Assembly (NCBI RefSeq): GCF_019424165.1
Contig: NZ_JAHZAA010000015.1
Coordinates: forward strand, 15,513 to 53,015
DNA from: Desulfovibrio sp.
GTDB taxonomy: Bacteria > Desulfobacterota > Desulfovibrionia > Desulfovibrionales > Desulfovibrionaceae
Length of the DNA: 37,503 nt
Direction: 5' to 3'
Program-made: the position numbers and the translations under genes
The notes under the pieces: model-generated
The model's input: only the letters and a program-made list of their open reading frames with translations
The model's database searches: none
Told to the model about the DNA's origin: nothing
In this document: positions 8,168 through 16,409 of the stretch, piece by piece
How positions within the stretch are numbered: the stretch's first letter is position 1
Layout of the letters: each line of letters starts with the position of its first letter

Positions 8168-9544
8168 ATGAGTGTTGCCGCCAATGAAAAGCAGGCGCAA
8201 AAAAACCTGCGCCGCGTAGTGATTTCCTCCCTTATGGGCGCGGTTATCGAATGGTATGACTTTTTTCTGTATGGCGTGGTGGCCGGGCTTGTGTTCAACA
8301 AGCTTTATTTTCCCGCATTTTCGCCGGGCGTAGGCACGATTCTGGCATTCGCCACTTTTGCTGTGGGCTTTGTGGCCCGCCCCCTGGGCGGCATCATTTT
8401 TGGCCATTTCGGCGACAAGATCGGCCGTAAAAAAATGCTCATTCTCACTCTTGAGATCATGGGCGTGGCCACAGTGCTCATCGGCTGCATCCCCTCTTAC
8501 GACAGCATCGGCATCTGGGCTCCCATCCTGCTGGTTATCTGCCGTCTGGCCCAGGGGATCGGGCTTGGCGGAGAATGGGGTGGCGCCGTGCTCATGGCCT
8601 ATGAGTCCGCACCGGCCCACAAGCGCGCTTTTTACGGCAGCTTGCCCCAGGTTGGCCTTTCACTGGGCTTGATGCTGGCTTCCGGTGTTATCGGCCTGCT
8701 GTCATTCCTGCTGTCTGACGAGGCCTTTCTTGCCTGGGGCTGGCGCATTGCCTTTATCCTGAGCGCAGTTCTGGTGCTGGTGGGCGCGTATATACGCACG
8801 TCCGTTCAGGAAACACAGGACTTTGCTTCCGCCAAAAAAGAAGTGGCAAAAATCCGCTATCCCATGCTTGAAGCCTTCAAGCGCTACCCCAAAACCCTGA
8901 CCGCCTGCGTGGGTGCGCGCTTTGTAGAAGGCATCGCCTTTAACGTGTTTGGCGTGTTTTCACTGACCTATCTTACACAGACCTGCGGGGTTAGCCGTAC
9001 TGTGGCCCTTATGGCCGTTGTGGTGGCCTCGGGTGTTATGGCCTGCTTCATTCCCATGTGGGGCGCCATGGCAGACCGCGTGGGCAAAGGCCGCATCTTC
9101 GGCACAGCGGCACTGCTGCTGGGCATAACCGCATATCCGGTGTTCTGGGTGCTGCACAACTACGCCACTACCAACCTCTTCTTTGTCTACCTGGCGATTA
9201 TCATTCCCTTCGGCATTATCTATGCCGCAGCTTATGCCAGCATGGCCAGCCTGTTCTCTGAAAGTTTCGATGCCACGGTGCGGTACTCAAGCATTTCTTT
9301 TGTGTACCAGTTTTCGGGCATTTTTGCTTCGGGGCTGACCCCCATGATAGCGACCATACTCGTGCAGGCTAACGATTCCCAACCCTGGTATCTCTGCGGA
9401 TACCTGCTTGTGGCGGGCATTATCAGCACCGTGTCCACCATGTGGATAGGCAGTCTCCGGATTTCAAAGGCTGAGCCGCGTGCCTTGCCCACTGAGGAAA
9501 GCAGCGATCTTGCCGACAATCCCGCAACCGGCCAGAACGCCTGA
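8168..9544 (+). CDS. MHS-family major facilitator (metabolite:proton symporter)
   Basis: This 458-residue protein has 12 predicted membrane segments. It carries the MFS motif GHFGDKIGRKK between helices 2 and 3 and the N-terminal EWYDFFLYG signature of the metabolite:H+ symporter group, which takes up organic acids and zwitterions. The start at 8168 has AAGGAG just upstream, overlapping the amidohydrolase stop. As the last gene of the rightward sigma-54 operon it is the best candidate importer for the lyase substrate. MFS carriers for isethionate are known in aerobes (IseU), but the substrate here is inferred. A strong hairpin follows about 100 bp downstream. Confidence 0.9.
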   Translation: MSVAANEKQAQKNLRRVVISSLMGAVIEWYDFFLYGVVAGLVFNKLYFPAFSPGVGTILAFATFAVGFVARPLGGIIFGHFGDKIGRKKMLILTLEIMGVATVLIGCIPSYDSIGIWAPILLVICRLAQGIGLGGEWGGAVLMAYESAPAHKRAFYGSLPQVGLSLGLMLASGVIGLLSFLLSDEAFLAWGWRIAFILSAVLVLVGAYIRTSVQETQDFASAKKEVAKIRYPMLEAFKRYPKTLTACVGARFVEGIAFNVFGVFSLTYLTQTCGVSRTVALMAVVVASGVMACFIPMWGAMADRVGKGRIFGTAALLLGITAYPVFWVLHNYATTNLFFVYLAIIIPFGIIYAAAYASMASLFSESFDATVRYSSISFVYQFSGIFASGLTPMIATILVQANDSQPWYLCGYLLVAGIISTVSTMWIGSLRISKAEPRALPTEESSDLADNPATGQNA

Positions 9545-9648
9545 CGTCTCCTGAGTCTGCCCTGAAAAAACCGGGGATTGCCGACCCCGACCTTGACGGA
9601 TCAGGCCGCACCTCCATGCGGACGCAGACACCAAGCCCCCCTGTGAAA

Positions 9649-9688
9649 GCCCCCTTTGCCCTGCTGCTGCCGCCAGGGCAAAGGGGGC
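9649..9688 (+). terminator. Long perfect hairpin after the symporter gene
   Basis: Perfect 15-bp arms (9649-9663 and 9674-9688, GCCCCCTTTGCCCTG and its complement) surround a 10-base loop. There is no U-tract, so it may act with Rho or as a 3' end stabiliser. Confidence 0.6.
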
Positions 9689-9962
9689 CGGGCGTTAGCG
9701 GAATCTGCCGTTGCCGCCAAAGCATCACAGTACATGCCTGCCATGCTGCCTGACCGCGCAGCAACATCTTTTTTCACTCCGCCATCAGACTGCAACGTCG
9801 CGCATTACCTCCGGGACCACATTGCGACGTTTGACGGCACAAATTCATGACGTCCCGCCATGCCACCTGCCGGCAGCGGCTGAAGAAACTGCCGGCACTC
9901 GGGAGCGTCTGGCCTGCATCCGCCTCAGCCCGGCTTTTACGGCAGTTCCAGACACAGCAAAA
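9689..9962. other. Gene-free spacer between convergent operons
   Basis: The stretch contains a small inverted pair, AACGTCGC and GCGACGTT, about 25 bp apart (around 9796-9831), and short frames with no ribosome-binding site. I see no gene or RNA. Confidence 0.35.
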
Positions 9963-9996
9963 CGCCCGCCGCGGATGCAAACATCTGCGGCGGGCG
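9963..9996 (-). terminator. Rho-independent terminator of the zinc-ribbon gene
   Basis: Arms of 15 bases with one mismatch (9963-9977 and 9982-9996) flank a four-base loop. On the minus strand the hairpin is followed by TTTTGC. It lies about 45 bp past the stop of the leftward gene ending at 10042. Confidence 0.75.
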
Positions 9997-10041
9997 AAAA
10001 ACACCGGAACAGCCTGTGGCTTCCGGAGGCGAAAGAATTTT

Positions 10042-10761
10042 TTATTTGGCGCTCTTCTCGTCCTGCTTGTCATCCTGTGCGGGCACATCCTTCACATCCA
10101 CGATGCGCACGCCGAATTCGGCCACGCCCTCAGGCGGCGCGTAGAACAGCACCATAAAGGGAACCTCGCCCCCACGGGGGACATTGGTATTATTGGTGAG
10201 AATCTCTACCTTGTTGTTAAGAAAAGACTCCATCTCTTTTTCGCTCAATACCTGGAGCTGAAAGAGAGAAAGCTGCACACCGCCGAGCTGCTTTTTTGTG
10301 GCCAGCGTTTTTTTGTCTTTGTCGTAAATGGCGGCCTCAACGGTAACCAGCTCCTTGGGTTCGGGAAACTCGTTAACCACCTTGCCCTCAATAACAAAGA
10401 CCTTGCCCACTTTTTCATTGTCCACATAGTACTGGCGTACATTGCGCATGGTGAGCATTTCCACCTTTTTGGCCAGTTCCTGCTCTGTGGGCGGGCCGCT
10501 TTCTCCGGTGGCGGAATGCTTGAAGTACCAGTACGCTCCGCCGGCACAAACCAGTATGAGCAAGAGCAGGCCAAGCAGCTTGCCAAGCCTGCTCCGTTTT
10601 TTGACGGGCATATCAGGCAGAGGCCCCTGGGCGGCAAGCTGTTCGGCCGGATCATAGGCAAAAACAGTTTTGCAGACCGAACAACGCAGCTTCGCACCCG
10701 GCCTGGCAAGTTGATCCGGCAGGTTAAAGCGGCTTGAACAATTGGGACATCTTACTTCCAT
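10042..10761 (-). CDS. MJ0042-type zinc-ribbon, single-pass membrane protein
   Basis: The 239-residue protein starts with MEVRCPNCSSRFNLP and continues to LRCSVCKTVF. These two CxxC pairs form the MJ0042-type zinc ribbon. A basic stretch and one membrane helix (about residues 60-80) follow, then a periplasmic-type domain of about 150 residues resembling DUF3426 proteins and a charged tail. I start it at 10761 because GGAG precedes that ATG; five extra codons upstream begin with TTG. It follows hpt by 47 bp and is probably co-transcribed with it. The biochemical role of this family is not known to me. Confidence 0.8.
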   Translation of the reverse strand: MEVRCPNCSSRFNLPDQLARPGAKLRCSVCKTVFAYDPAEQLAAQGPLPDMPVKKRSRLGKLLGLLLLILVCAGGAYWYFKHSATGESGPPTEQELAKKVEMLTMRNVRQYYVDNEKVGKVFVIEGKVVNEFPEPKELVTVEAAIYDKDKKTLATKKQLGGVQLSLFQLQVLSEKEMESFLNNKVEILTNNTNVPRGGEVPFMVLFYAPPEGVAEFGVRIVDVKDVPAQDDKQDEKSAK

Positions 10762-10808
10762 GCCGTTACTCTCCAAAACCGTATCCGGCAGCCGGAACAG
10801 CAGAACGT

Positions 10809-11360
10809 TTATTCGGGAATGATCTCAAAAACAGCGGGCAGATTACGATAGTGTTCGGCGTAATCGAGGCCATACCCCACAATAAAGCCCTGAGTCAGCT
10901 TGAAACCGGCAAAGTCGACGTGAACGTCAATTTCGCGCCTTTCGTTCTTGTCTACCAACGCGGCCAGACGCAGGCTGCGGGCCTTGCGCGCGGCAAACTG
11001 CCCGAGCAGAAAACGCATGCTGTGGCCGCTGTCCACAATATCTTCAACAATCAGCACATGCTTGTCGCAGATGTCAATCTCAACATCCTTGCTGAAAATA
11101 ACATGCTTGGAGCTGCTTGCTCCCTTGCCGTAGCTGGACAGGCGCACGAAGTCCAGCTCCAGATTTTTATTTTGCAAAGCCCGTACCAGATCGCTGAAAA
11201 ACACAAAGCCGCCCTTGAGAACACATATGGCTACCAAAGGTTCCTGGCCGTAACAGGCGTCAATTTCAGCGGCCAGTTCCTGCACCCGTTTAGCAATCTG
11301 TTCCTGGCTGAAAACAGTCTTCAGTTCTTTGACCTTGAGCTCATGCCCCACCTTAGACAT
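10809..11360 (-). CDS. hpt: Hypoxanthine phosphoribosyltransferase
   Basis: This is a purine salvage enzyme that joins hypoxanthine (or guanine) to PRPP to make IMP (or GMP) in the cytoplasm. The 183-residue length is normal. The PRPP-binding motif VLIVEDIVDSGHS is intact, as is the early VAICVLKGGFVFF segment. The ATG at 11360 has GGAGGATC upstream, so the longer frame to 11444 is ignored. The zinc-ribbon gene follows. Confidence 0.95.
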   Translation of the reverse strand: MSKVGHELKVKELKTVFSQEQIAKRVQELAAEIDACYGQEPLVAICVLKGGFVFFSDLVRALQNKNLELDFVRLSSYGKGASSSKHVIFSKDVEIDICDKHVLIVEDIVDSGHSMRFLLGQFAARKARSLRLAALVDKNERREIDVHVDFAGFKLTQGFIVGYGLDYAEHYRNLPAVFEIIPE

Positions 11361-11438
11361 CTGATCCTCCAGAACGGGCCGCGCGGGCGGCCCCATCTTC
11401 AGGGGCCGCAACATTTTCCGGCTCCATGGCGAACATCT

Positions 11439-11456
11439 CCGCATTGATCAATGCGG
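11439..11456. repeat. Perfect 18-bp palindrome upstream of hpt
   Basis: CCGCATTGATCAATGCGG is fully self-complementary, about 80 bp upstream of the hpt start. It could be an operator or a hairpin in the hpt leader. No repressor gene is nearby. Confidence 0.5.
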
Positions 11457-11524
11457 CAGGGACAGCAGACACCCCACGCGCCTGCCGCCCATATTTTTTA
11501 CCGGCACAAATCCCTGCCCGGCGC

Positions 11525-11547
11525 GGCTGCGCCACAGAAGCGCAGCC
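11525..11547 (-). terminator. Possible weak terminator after the TlpA-like gene
   Basis: Perfect 8-bp arms (GGCTGCGC and complement) enclose a 7-base loop, 36 bp after the stop of the thioredoxin gene. No U-tract follows, so function is uncertain. Confidence 0.35.
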
Positions 11548-11582
11548 CGGCAAACCAGACAGTGAAACGTACCCGTTTCGGG

Positions 11583-12059
11583 CTATTTCTGCTCAAGCAG
11601 CTTGTTGAACACCATCTCCATCATCTCGGCATCGGCAATGCCCGGTTCGGATATGACCCGCTGCCCGTCTTTGGCATAAAAAACGTTGTGCGGGATGCTG
11701 GTTACCTGAAAAGCCCTGGCAATGTCACGATCAGCCATATACACGGGGTAGTCCATACCCATTTTCTTAATAAACGGCGTCACAACTTTGGCGTCTTCAT
11801 CCACAGACAGGCTGATGATAAGAACATCCTTGCCGGCGTATTTTTTGTTCACCTGCACAAGCTCAGGAATTTCCACCTGGCAGGGAGGGCACCATGTGGC
11901 AAAAAAATTGAGCATGATGACCTTGCCCTTGTTCTTGGCCAGAAGGTCTGTCAACCCTGCCAGGTTGAGCGAAGGCACGCCGGAGGCGGAAGAAGAACCG
12001 GCAAATGCCGCGCAGGGTAAAAGCAGGCACAACAGCAAGGGAAGAAGGATTTTTTTCAT
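11583..12059 (-). CDS. Periplasmic TlpA/ResA-like thioredoxin-fold protein
   Basis: This 158-residue protein begins with a signal peptide (MKKILLPLLLCLLLPCAAFA) and carries the redox motif FFATWCPPC. The cis-proline loop follows in TSIPHNVF. This is the pattern of membrane-released or periplasmic thiol-disulfide reductases of the TlpA/ResA/CcmG type. They reduce apocytochrome c cysteines or other exported thiols, which suits an organism rich in c-type cytochromes. It stands between metH and hpt. The precise client protein cannot be read from sequence. Confidence 0.88.
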   Translation of the reverse strand: MKKILLPLLLCLLLPCAAFAGSSSASGVPSLNLAGLTDLLAKNKGKVIMLNFFATWCPPCQVEIPELVQVNKKYAGKDVLIISLSVDEDAKVVTPFIKKMGMDYPVYMADRDIARAFQVTSIPHNVFYAKDGQRVISEPGIADAEMMEMVFNKLLEQK

Positions 12060-12178
12060 ATCATACCTTTACAGTACAGGCCATGAGGAATGGCCGGAAT
12101 ATGCGGAAGGGTTACCATGCCGCCGGGCCTTGCGCGCGGGCGCCCGGCATGAGCGCGCCCGCGTAATGCAGAACAATG

Positions 12179-14587
12179 CTACATAAAATTCTTGGCGGCC
12201 CGCACGGCGCCCACGGCATCCGCGCAATAGGCATCGGCCCCGATTGCGTCGGCAAAGGCCTGGGTAACAGCCGCGCCCCCCACCATCACCTTGATGGCCA
12301 GCCCCTTTTCCTTGACCAGCTTTATGGTGTCTTCCATACGCACCATTGTCGTGGTCATCAGGGCCGACAGGCCGATAATACGCGCTTTATGCTCAAGGGC
12401 GCAAGCCACGATATCTTCGGCAGGCACATCCTTGCCCGCGTCAATCACGTCAAAACCGTGGTTTCCCAAAAGCAGGGAAACGATATTTTTACCGATATCA
12501 TGAATATCCCCTTCCACCGTAGCCATAACCACCACGGGGCGCTCTTCCGCCCCCCGCCCGGCTTCAAGGCTGGGCTTCAGATGACCAAAAGCCGTCTGCA
12601 TGGTTTCGGCCGCGCGGATAAGCTGGGGCAGAAAATACTCACGCCGTTCATAGCGCGCGCCAACCTCGGTAATGGCCGGAATAAGCACTTCCTGCACAAG
12701 ACTGAAAGGCTCGGCCCCTGCGGCCAGTTCGGCTTCAAGCAAAGACAGGACATTTTCCCTGTCGCCGTTGAGCACGGCCTCGCCAAGGCTTTTGGACGCC
12801 CCACCGCCCCCCTGGCGTTGCAGCACACTGCCTTCGCCGGGCTTCCAGTTGGCGTAGCTTGAAATGAACGAAGACGCGTGGGGGTCATGCTCGCCCAGCA
12901 CCTTGAGAGCATCAGCCGCCTCACGCAGGCGCTGGGCCGATGGATTGGCAATGCATGATGAAAGTCCCGCTCCGGCGGCGTAGGCAAGAAACGTGGCATT
13001 GAGCAGGTCGCGCGCGGGAAGGCCGAAAGAAAGATTGGAAAGCCCGAGGGTTGTCGGCAGCCCCTGCTCGGCGCACCAGCGCGTCATTTCAAGGCACTGG
13101 CGCGCTCCATCCGGACTGGAGGAAACCGCCAGAGCCAGAATGTCCACCATCATGAGCCGCCGTGGAATGCCGAGACCTTCCGCCCGCAAAAGCAGGCTTT
13201 CCACAGTGCGGATGCGTTCCGCGGCCTTTTCCGGCAAGGTTGCGCCCTCAAGAGGCAGCAGGATGAAGGGTGCGCCGTAATCGCGGCACAGCGGACCAAG
13301 CAGTTCCATGCGCCCTTCTTCGCCGCTGATGGAGTTCACCAAAAAAGAGCCGGGGCAGTAGGGCAAAGCGGCGGCAATGGCCTGGGCATTGGATGAGTCC
13401 AGCGAAAGCGGCACCGTGAGCCGCCCCACCAGGCGTTGTACCAGATCGGGCAAAAGCGCAATCTCGTCCACAAGGGGCGCGCCCACATTCACATCCAGCA
13501 CAGTGGCTCCGGCCTCAAGCTGCGCATCAGCAAATTGCAGGGCCGTATCAAAACGCCCTTCCTGAAGCTCGAGGGTGAGCTGCTTTTTGCCTGTAGGATT
13601 GATACGCTCGCCGATAATGGCAAGAGGCCGTCCCGTGCCGATGCGCACCATCTGCGAACGGCTCGTCAGGCAGATGCCGCTGCGCTGCACGCCCGTGGAG
13701 CGCACCTCGCCAAGGTCGCGCAGGCTGTATGCCAGAGCCGCAAGATGTTCGGGCGTGGTGCCGCAACATCCGCCGAGCACCTGAGCGCCCATATGGGCAA
13801 ACGAAGCTGTCTTGCGGGCGAAGTCTTCCGGTCCCAACGGGAATACCGTCTGCGTTCCCCTCAGTTCGGGCAGGCCGGCATTGGGCTCGGCCATGACCGG
13901 GCAGGCGCACACGCCCAGTAGTTCGGCAACCACGGGTTCCATCTGTTCCGGCCCGAGGCTGCAGTTGGTTCCCACCACGTCCACGCCCATGTTTTGCATA
14001 GTCTCGGCAAAAATGGCGGGGGTTGATCCCGTCAGGCTTACGCCCTGCTCAAAGGTCATAGAAACCATTACAGGCAGATCACAAACCTGTCTGGCAGCCA
14101 CCACGGCGGCTCTGGCCTCGGCCAGGTCAAACTGGGTTTCAATAAAAATGAGGTCAGCTCCGCCGTCCACAAGACCGCGGATCTGCTGGGCGAAAACTTC
14201 AATAAGCTCAACAGGCTCCACCGGACCCAAAGGTTTGGCAAAATGCCCGGTGGGCCCCACGTTGCCCGCCACAAACACCGGGCGGCCGTCAGGGCGCGGC
14301 ACATCGGCCGCGGCCGCGCGCGCCACCGAGGCCATACGCTTGTTAAAAGAAAAGACATCAAGGCTTTTCGAAAGCTTGTAGGCATTGCCGCCGAAGGTGC
14401 AGGACGTAATCAGGTCAACGCCCGACTTGAGGTAGGATGCGTGGATACCCCGCAGAATATCGGGATTTTCCATGCAGAATTCTTCCGGGCTTGTACCCGC
14501 GGGAAGACCGGAGGCCTGAAGCATGGTACCCATGGCGCCGTCAAGCAAAAGAGGACGTCCCGAACCGAGCGCTTGTCTGAAAGTCAT
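12179..14587 (-). CDS. metH: Cobalamin-dependent methionine synthase lacking the reactivation domain
   Basis: The enzyme transfers the methyl group of methyl-tetrahydrofolate to homocysteine through cobalamin. In order it has a homocysteine/Zn domain (LLDGAMGTML start; zinc cysteines in GTNCSLG and GGCCGTTPEH), a pterin-binding barrel beginning IGERINPTGKK, a helical cap, and a B12-binding domain with GDIHDIGKN supplying the cobalt-binding His. The C-terminal SAM-binding reactivation domain of the E. coli enzyme is absent; the protein is about 800 residues rather than about 1,200. I prefer the ATG at 14587, which has AAGGTGG about eight bases upstream; the ATG at 14611 adds eight residues and has no such site. 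Confidence 0.94.
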   Translation of the reverse strand: MTFRQALGSGRPLLLDGAMGTMLQASGLPAGTSPEEFCMENPDILRGIHASYLKSGVDLITSCTFGGNAYKLSKSLDVFSFNKRMASVARAAAADVPRPDGRPVFVAGNVGPTGHFAKPLGPVEPVELIEVFAQQIRGLVDGGADLIFIETQFDLAEARAAVVAARQVCDLPVMVSMTFEQGVSLTGSTPAIFAETMQNMGVDVVGTNCSLGPEQMEPVVAELLGVCACPVMAEPNAGLPELRGTQTVFPLGPEDFARKTASFAHMGAQVLGGCCGTTPEHLAALAYSLRDLGEVRSTGVQRSGICLTSRSQMVRIGTGRPLAIIGERINPTGKKQLTLELQEGRFDTALQFADAQLEAGATVLDVNVGAPLVDEIALLPDLVQRLVGRLTVPLSLDSSNAQAIAAALPYCPGSFLVNSISGEEGRMELLGPLCRDYGAPFILLPLEGATLPEKAAERIRTVESLLLRAEGLGIPRRLMMVDILALAVSSSPDGARQCLEMTRWCAEQGLPTTLGLSNLSFGLPARDLLNATFLAYAAGAGLSSCIANPSAQRLREAADALKVLGEHDPHASSFISSYANWKPGEGSVLQRQGGGGASKSLGEAVLNGDRENVLSLLEAELAAGAEPFSLVQEVLIPAITEVGARYERREYFLPQLIRAAETMQTAFGHLKPSLEAGRGAEERPVVVMATVEGDIHDIGKNIVSLLLGNHGFDVIDAGKDVPAEDIVACALEHKARIIGLSALMTTTMVRMEDTIKLVKEKGLAIKVMVGGAAVTQAFADAIGADAYCADAVGAVRAAKNFM

Positions 14588-14950
14588 GAATGCCGCCACC
14601 TTGGCCGTCATAGTTTATTGAAAAAACAAGCCCTTCCCCACTGCCGCGCAAAGCCCGTCTTTGCTTTCCAGCCACAATGCCTGTATGGTATGCAAACGTT
14701 CCGGCAACTGCGGGTTTTCCACTGGGGAAGAAGCAGCGGGTATTTCATAAACGCATAACTACTTGCGCAACCCGCGAAACTGTCCTGAAAATCCGGCCAT
14801 AAAGGCCGTGTGCGACAAGTCCGCCGTAACGGCCATGCCTGCAAGCAATGGGCGGCTGTTCTTTGCCCCCGATGAAGAATATTGAAAAGAACAAACCAAA
14901 ACTATAGCATACAGACATTGCAGCGCTTTTGGAAGCGCCAATGCCTGAGT
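14588..14950. other. Divergent intergenic region between metH and rpoH-like
   Basis: It must hold promoters for both directions but none is clear. I looked for cobalamin or SAM riboswitch hallmarks on the minus strand and saw none. A minus-strand frame of 47 codons (14615-14758, ending ALWLESKDGLCAAVGKGLFF and one Gln) looks protein-like but has no obvious start. It is separated by one TAG (14759-14761) from a further open stretch in the same frame. Confidence 0.35.
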
Positions 14951-16273
14951 ATGGATAAAATGAAAAAAAATAGCAAGATAGCCCCGAGCAAAACCAAGGC
15001 CGCCGCAACAGCGGAAAAAGGCAGAAAAGCCGCGCTTCCTGTGGAGGTTGTCGGACCTGAAGACGCCCCCCAGAAGCCCCTTGCGGCTGCCGGGGCAACT
15101 GCGGGAAAAACGCGGCCCCGCGCTGTCGCAGGCCCTGCCGCCCAAACACCCGCCGGCCGCACCGGCAAAAGCCGAAAAAAAGAAGCTCCTTCCGCTCTTG
15201 AGCCGGACGATGGCAGCCGCAGTTCCGGCACGGTGCTTGATGTGGACGAGCCAGAACATGAACGCGATACGGACGAGCTTGACATTGACTCGCCCGACAG
15301 CGAAGACGAGCTGCTTGATGACGACCTGGACGAAGACGATGAGCCGCGCCTGACATCTGAAGATGGTCAGGACCGCAGCGTTCCCGCACCGTCTTCTTCG
15401 CGGGTGCCGGCCGTGGGTACTCGTGACAGCCTGCACCTGTACCTTCGTGAAGTAAGCCGTTTTCCCATGCTCAAGCCCGAAGAGGAACATGAGCTGGCTG
15501 TGCGCGTGCGTGATCATAATGATGCGGACGCCGCTTTTCGTCTGGTTTCATCCCATCTGCGGCTTGTCGTGCGCATCGCCATGGATTTTCAGCGCCGCTG
15601 GATGCAGAATGTGCTTGATCTTGTACAGGAAGGCAATGTGGGCCTCATGCGCGCGGTCAACAAGTTTGACCCCGACAAGGGCATCAAGTTTTCCTACTAT
15701 GCCTCGTTCTGGATCAAGGCCTATATTCTCAAGTTCATCATGGACAACTGGCGCATGGTCAAGATCGGCACCACCCAGGTGCAGCGCAAGCTGTTCTACA
15801 ATCTGAACAGAGAGCGCCAGAAACTCATCATGCAGGGCTACGATCCTGATGCCACCATGCTTTCGGAGCGCCTGGGCGTGACCGAAGAGCAGATAAATGA
15901 AATGGACCAGCGCCTTGCCTCTACAGATATGTCCCTTAACGCCCAGGTGGGCGAAGATTCTGGCGGCGCCACCCGCATGGACTTTCTGCCCGCCCTGGGG
16001 CCAGGCATTGAAGACAGCCTTGCATCTACGGAAATAGCGGGGATTGTACGCTCAAAGTTGAAAACCATCATGCCGAAACTCAATGAGAAAGAGCAGTATA
16101 TCCTGCACAACAGGCTGCTTTCTGACGAGCCGATCACCTTGCGTGAGATAGGCGAACGGTATAACATCACAAGAGAAAGAGTGCGCCAGCTTGAGGCGCG
16201 TCTGGTGGAAAAAATCGGCCAGCATATGAAGAATGACATCGAAGATTTCTCCGATCACTGGATTCAATCCTAG
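14951..16273 (+). CDS. rpoH: RpoH-like (sigma-32 type) RNA polymerase sigma factor with long acidic N-terminal extension
   Basis: The C-terminal 280 residues are a sigma-70-family core. Region 2 includes DLVQEGNVGLMRAVNKFDP and the -10-binding WIKAYILKFIMDNWRMVKIG. An RpoH-box-like QRKLFYNLNRERQ follows, then region 4.2 helix-turn-helix ITLREIGERYNITRERVRQL. This fits heat-shock-type sigma factors. About 160 residues precede the core: first Lys/Ala/Pro-rich, then strongly acidic (DEPEHERDTDELDIDSPDSE and on). E. coli RpoH is only 284 residues and lacks this. I chose the ATG at 14951; 14960 (MKKNSK) and an upstream TTG at 14882 are possible. Family firm, sub-type likely. Confidence 0.8.
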   Translation: MDKMKKNSKIAPSKTKAAATAEKGRKAALPVEVVGPEDAPQKPLAAAGATAGKTRPRAVAGPAAQTPAGRTGKSRKKEAPSALEPDDGSRSSGTVLDVDEPEHERDTDELDIDSPDSEDELLDDDLDEDDEPRLTSEDGQDRSVPAPSSSRVPAVGTRDSLHLYLREVSRFPMLKPEEEHELAVRVRDHNDADAAFRLVSSHLRLVVRIAMDFQRRWMQNVLDLVQEGNVGLMRAVNKFDPDKGIKFSYYASFWIKAYILKFIMDNWRMVKIGTTQVQRKLFYNLNRERQKLIMQGYDPDATMLSERLGVTEEQINEMDQRLASTDMSLNAQVGEDSGGATRMDFLPALGPGIEDSLASTEIAGIVRSKLKTIMPKLNEKEQYILHNRLLSDEPITLREIGERYNITRERVRQLEARLVEKIGQHMKNDIEDFSDHWIQS

Positions 16274-16376
16274 AGTATTTCACGTATGAAATGCTCTGCA
16301 AGGATTTGCTTTCGAATCCTTGCCGCCAAATGATTGCAAGGCGGCTTTGCCGACCGGCAAGCAATCATTTGAGGCG
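16272..16376. repeat. Cluster of nested hairpins (REP-like palindromic element)
   Basis: Three successive inverted repeats fill the gap after the sigma factor. At 16272-16297, 10-bp arms with one G-T pair overlap the stop codon. At 16298-16323, perfect 9-bp arms GCAAGGATT/AATCCTTGC. At about 16326-16375, outer arms CAAATGATTGC/GCAATCATTTG enclose an inner TTGCCG-AC-CGGCAA. The density of dyads looks like an interspersed palindromic repeat rather than a simple terminator; there is no U-tract. Confidence 0.6.
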
Positions 16377-16409
16377 ATAACTGCTTTAAGCGCACGGATA
16401 CAGTCCGCA

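Noticed and set aside
9656..9850. Small plus-strand frames downstream of the symporter
   Set aside because: They begin inside the terminator hairpin and lack a ribosome-binding site.
11353..11553. 66-codon frame just upstream of and overlapping hpt
   Set aside because: It begins with TTG, contains the palindrome at 11439, and is Ala/Arg-rich with no recognisable start signal.
14588..14950. Cobalamin or SAM riboswitch upstream of metH
   Set aside because: I looked for the B12-box and SAM-I core motifs on the minus strand and did not see them.
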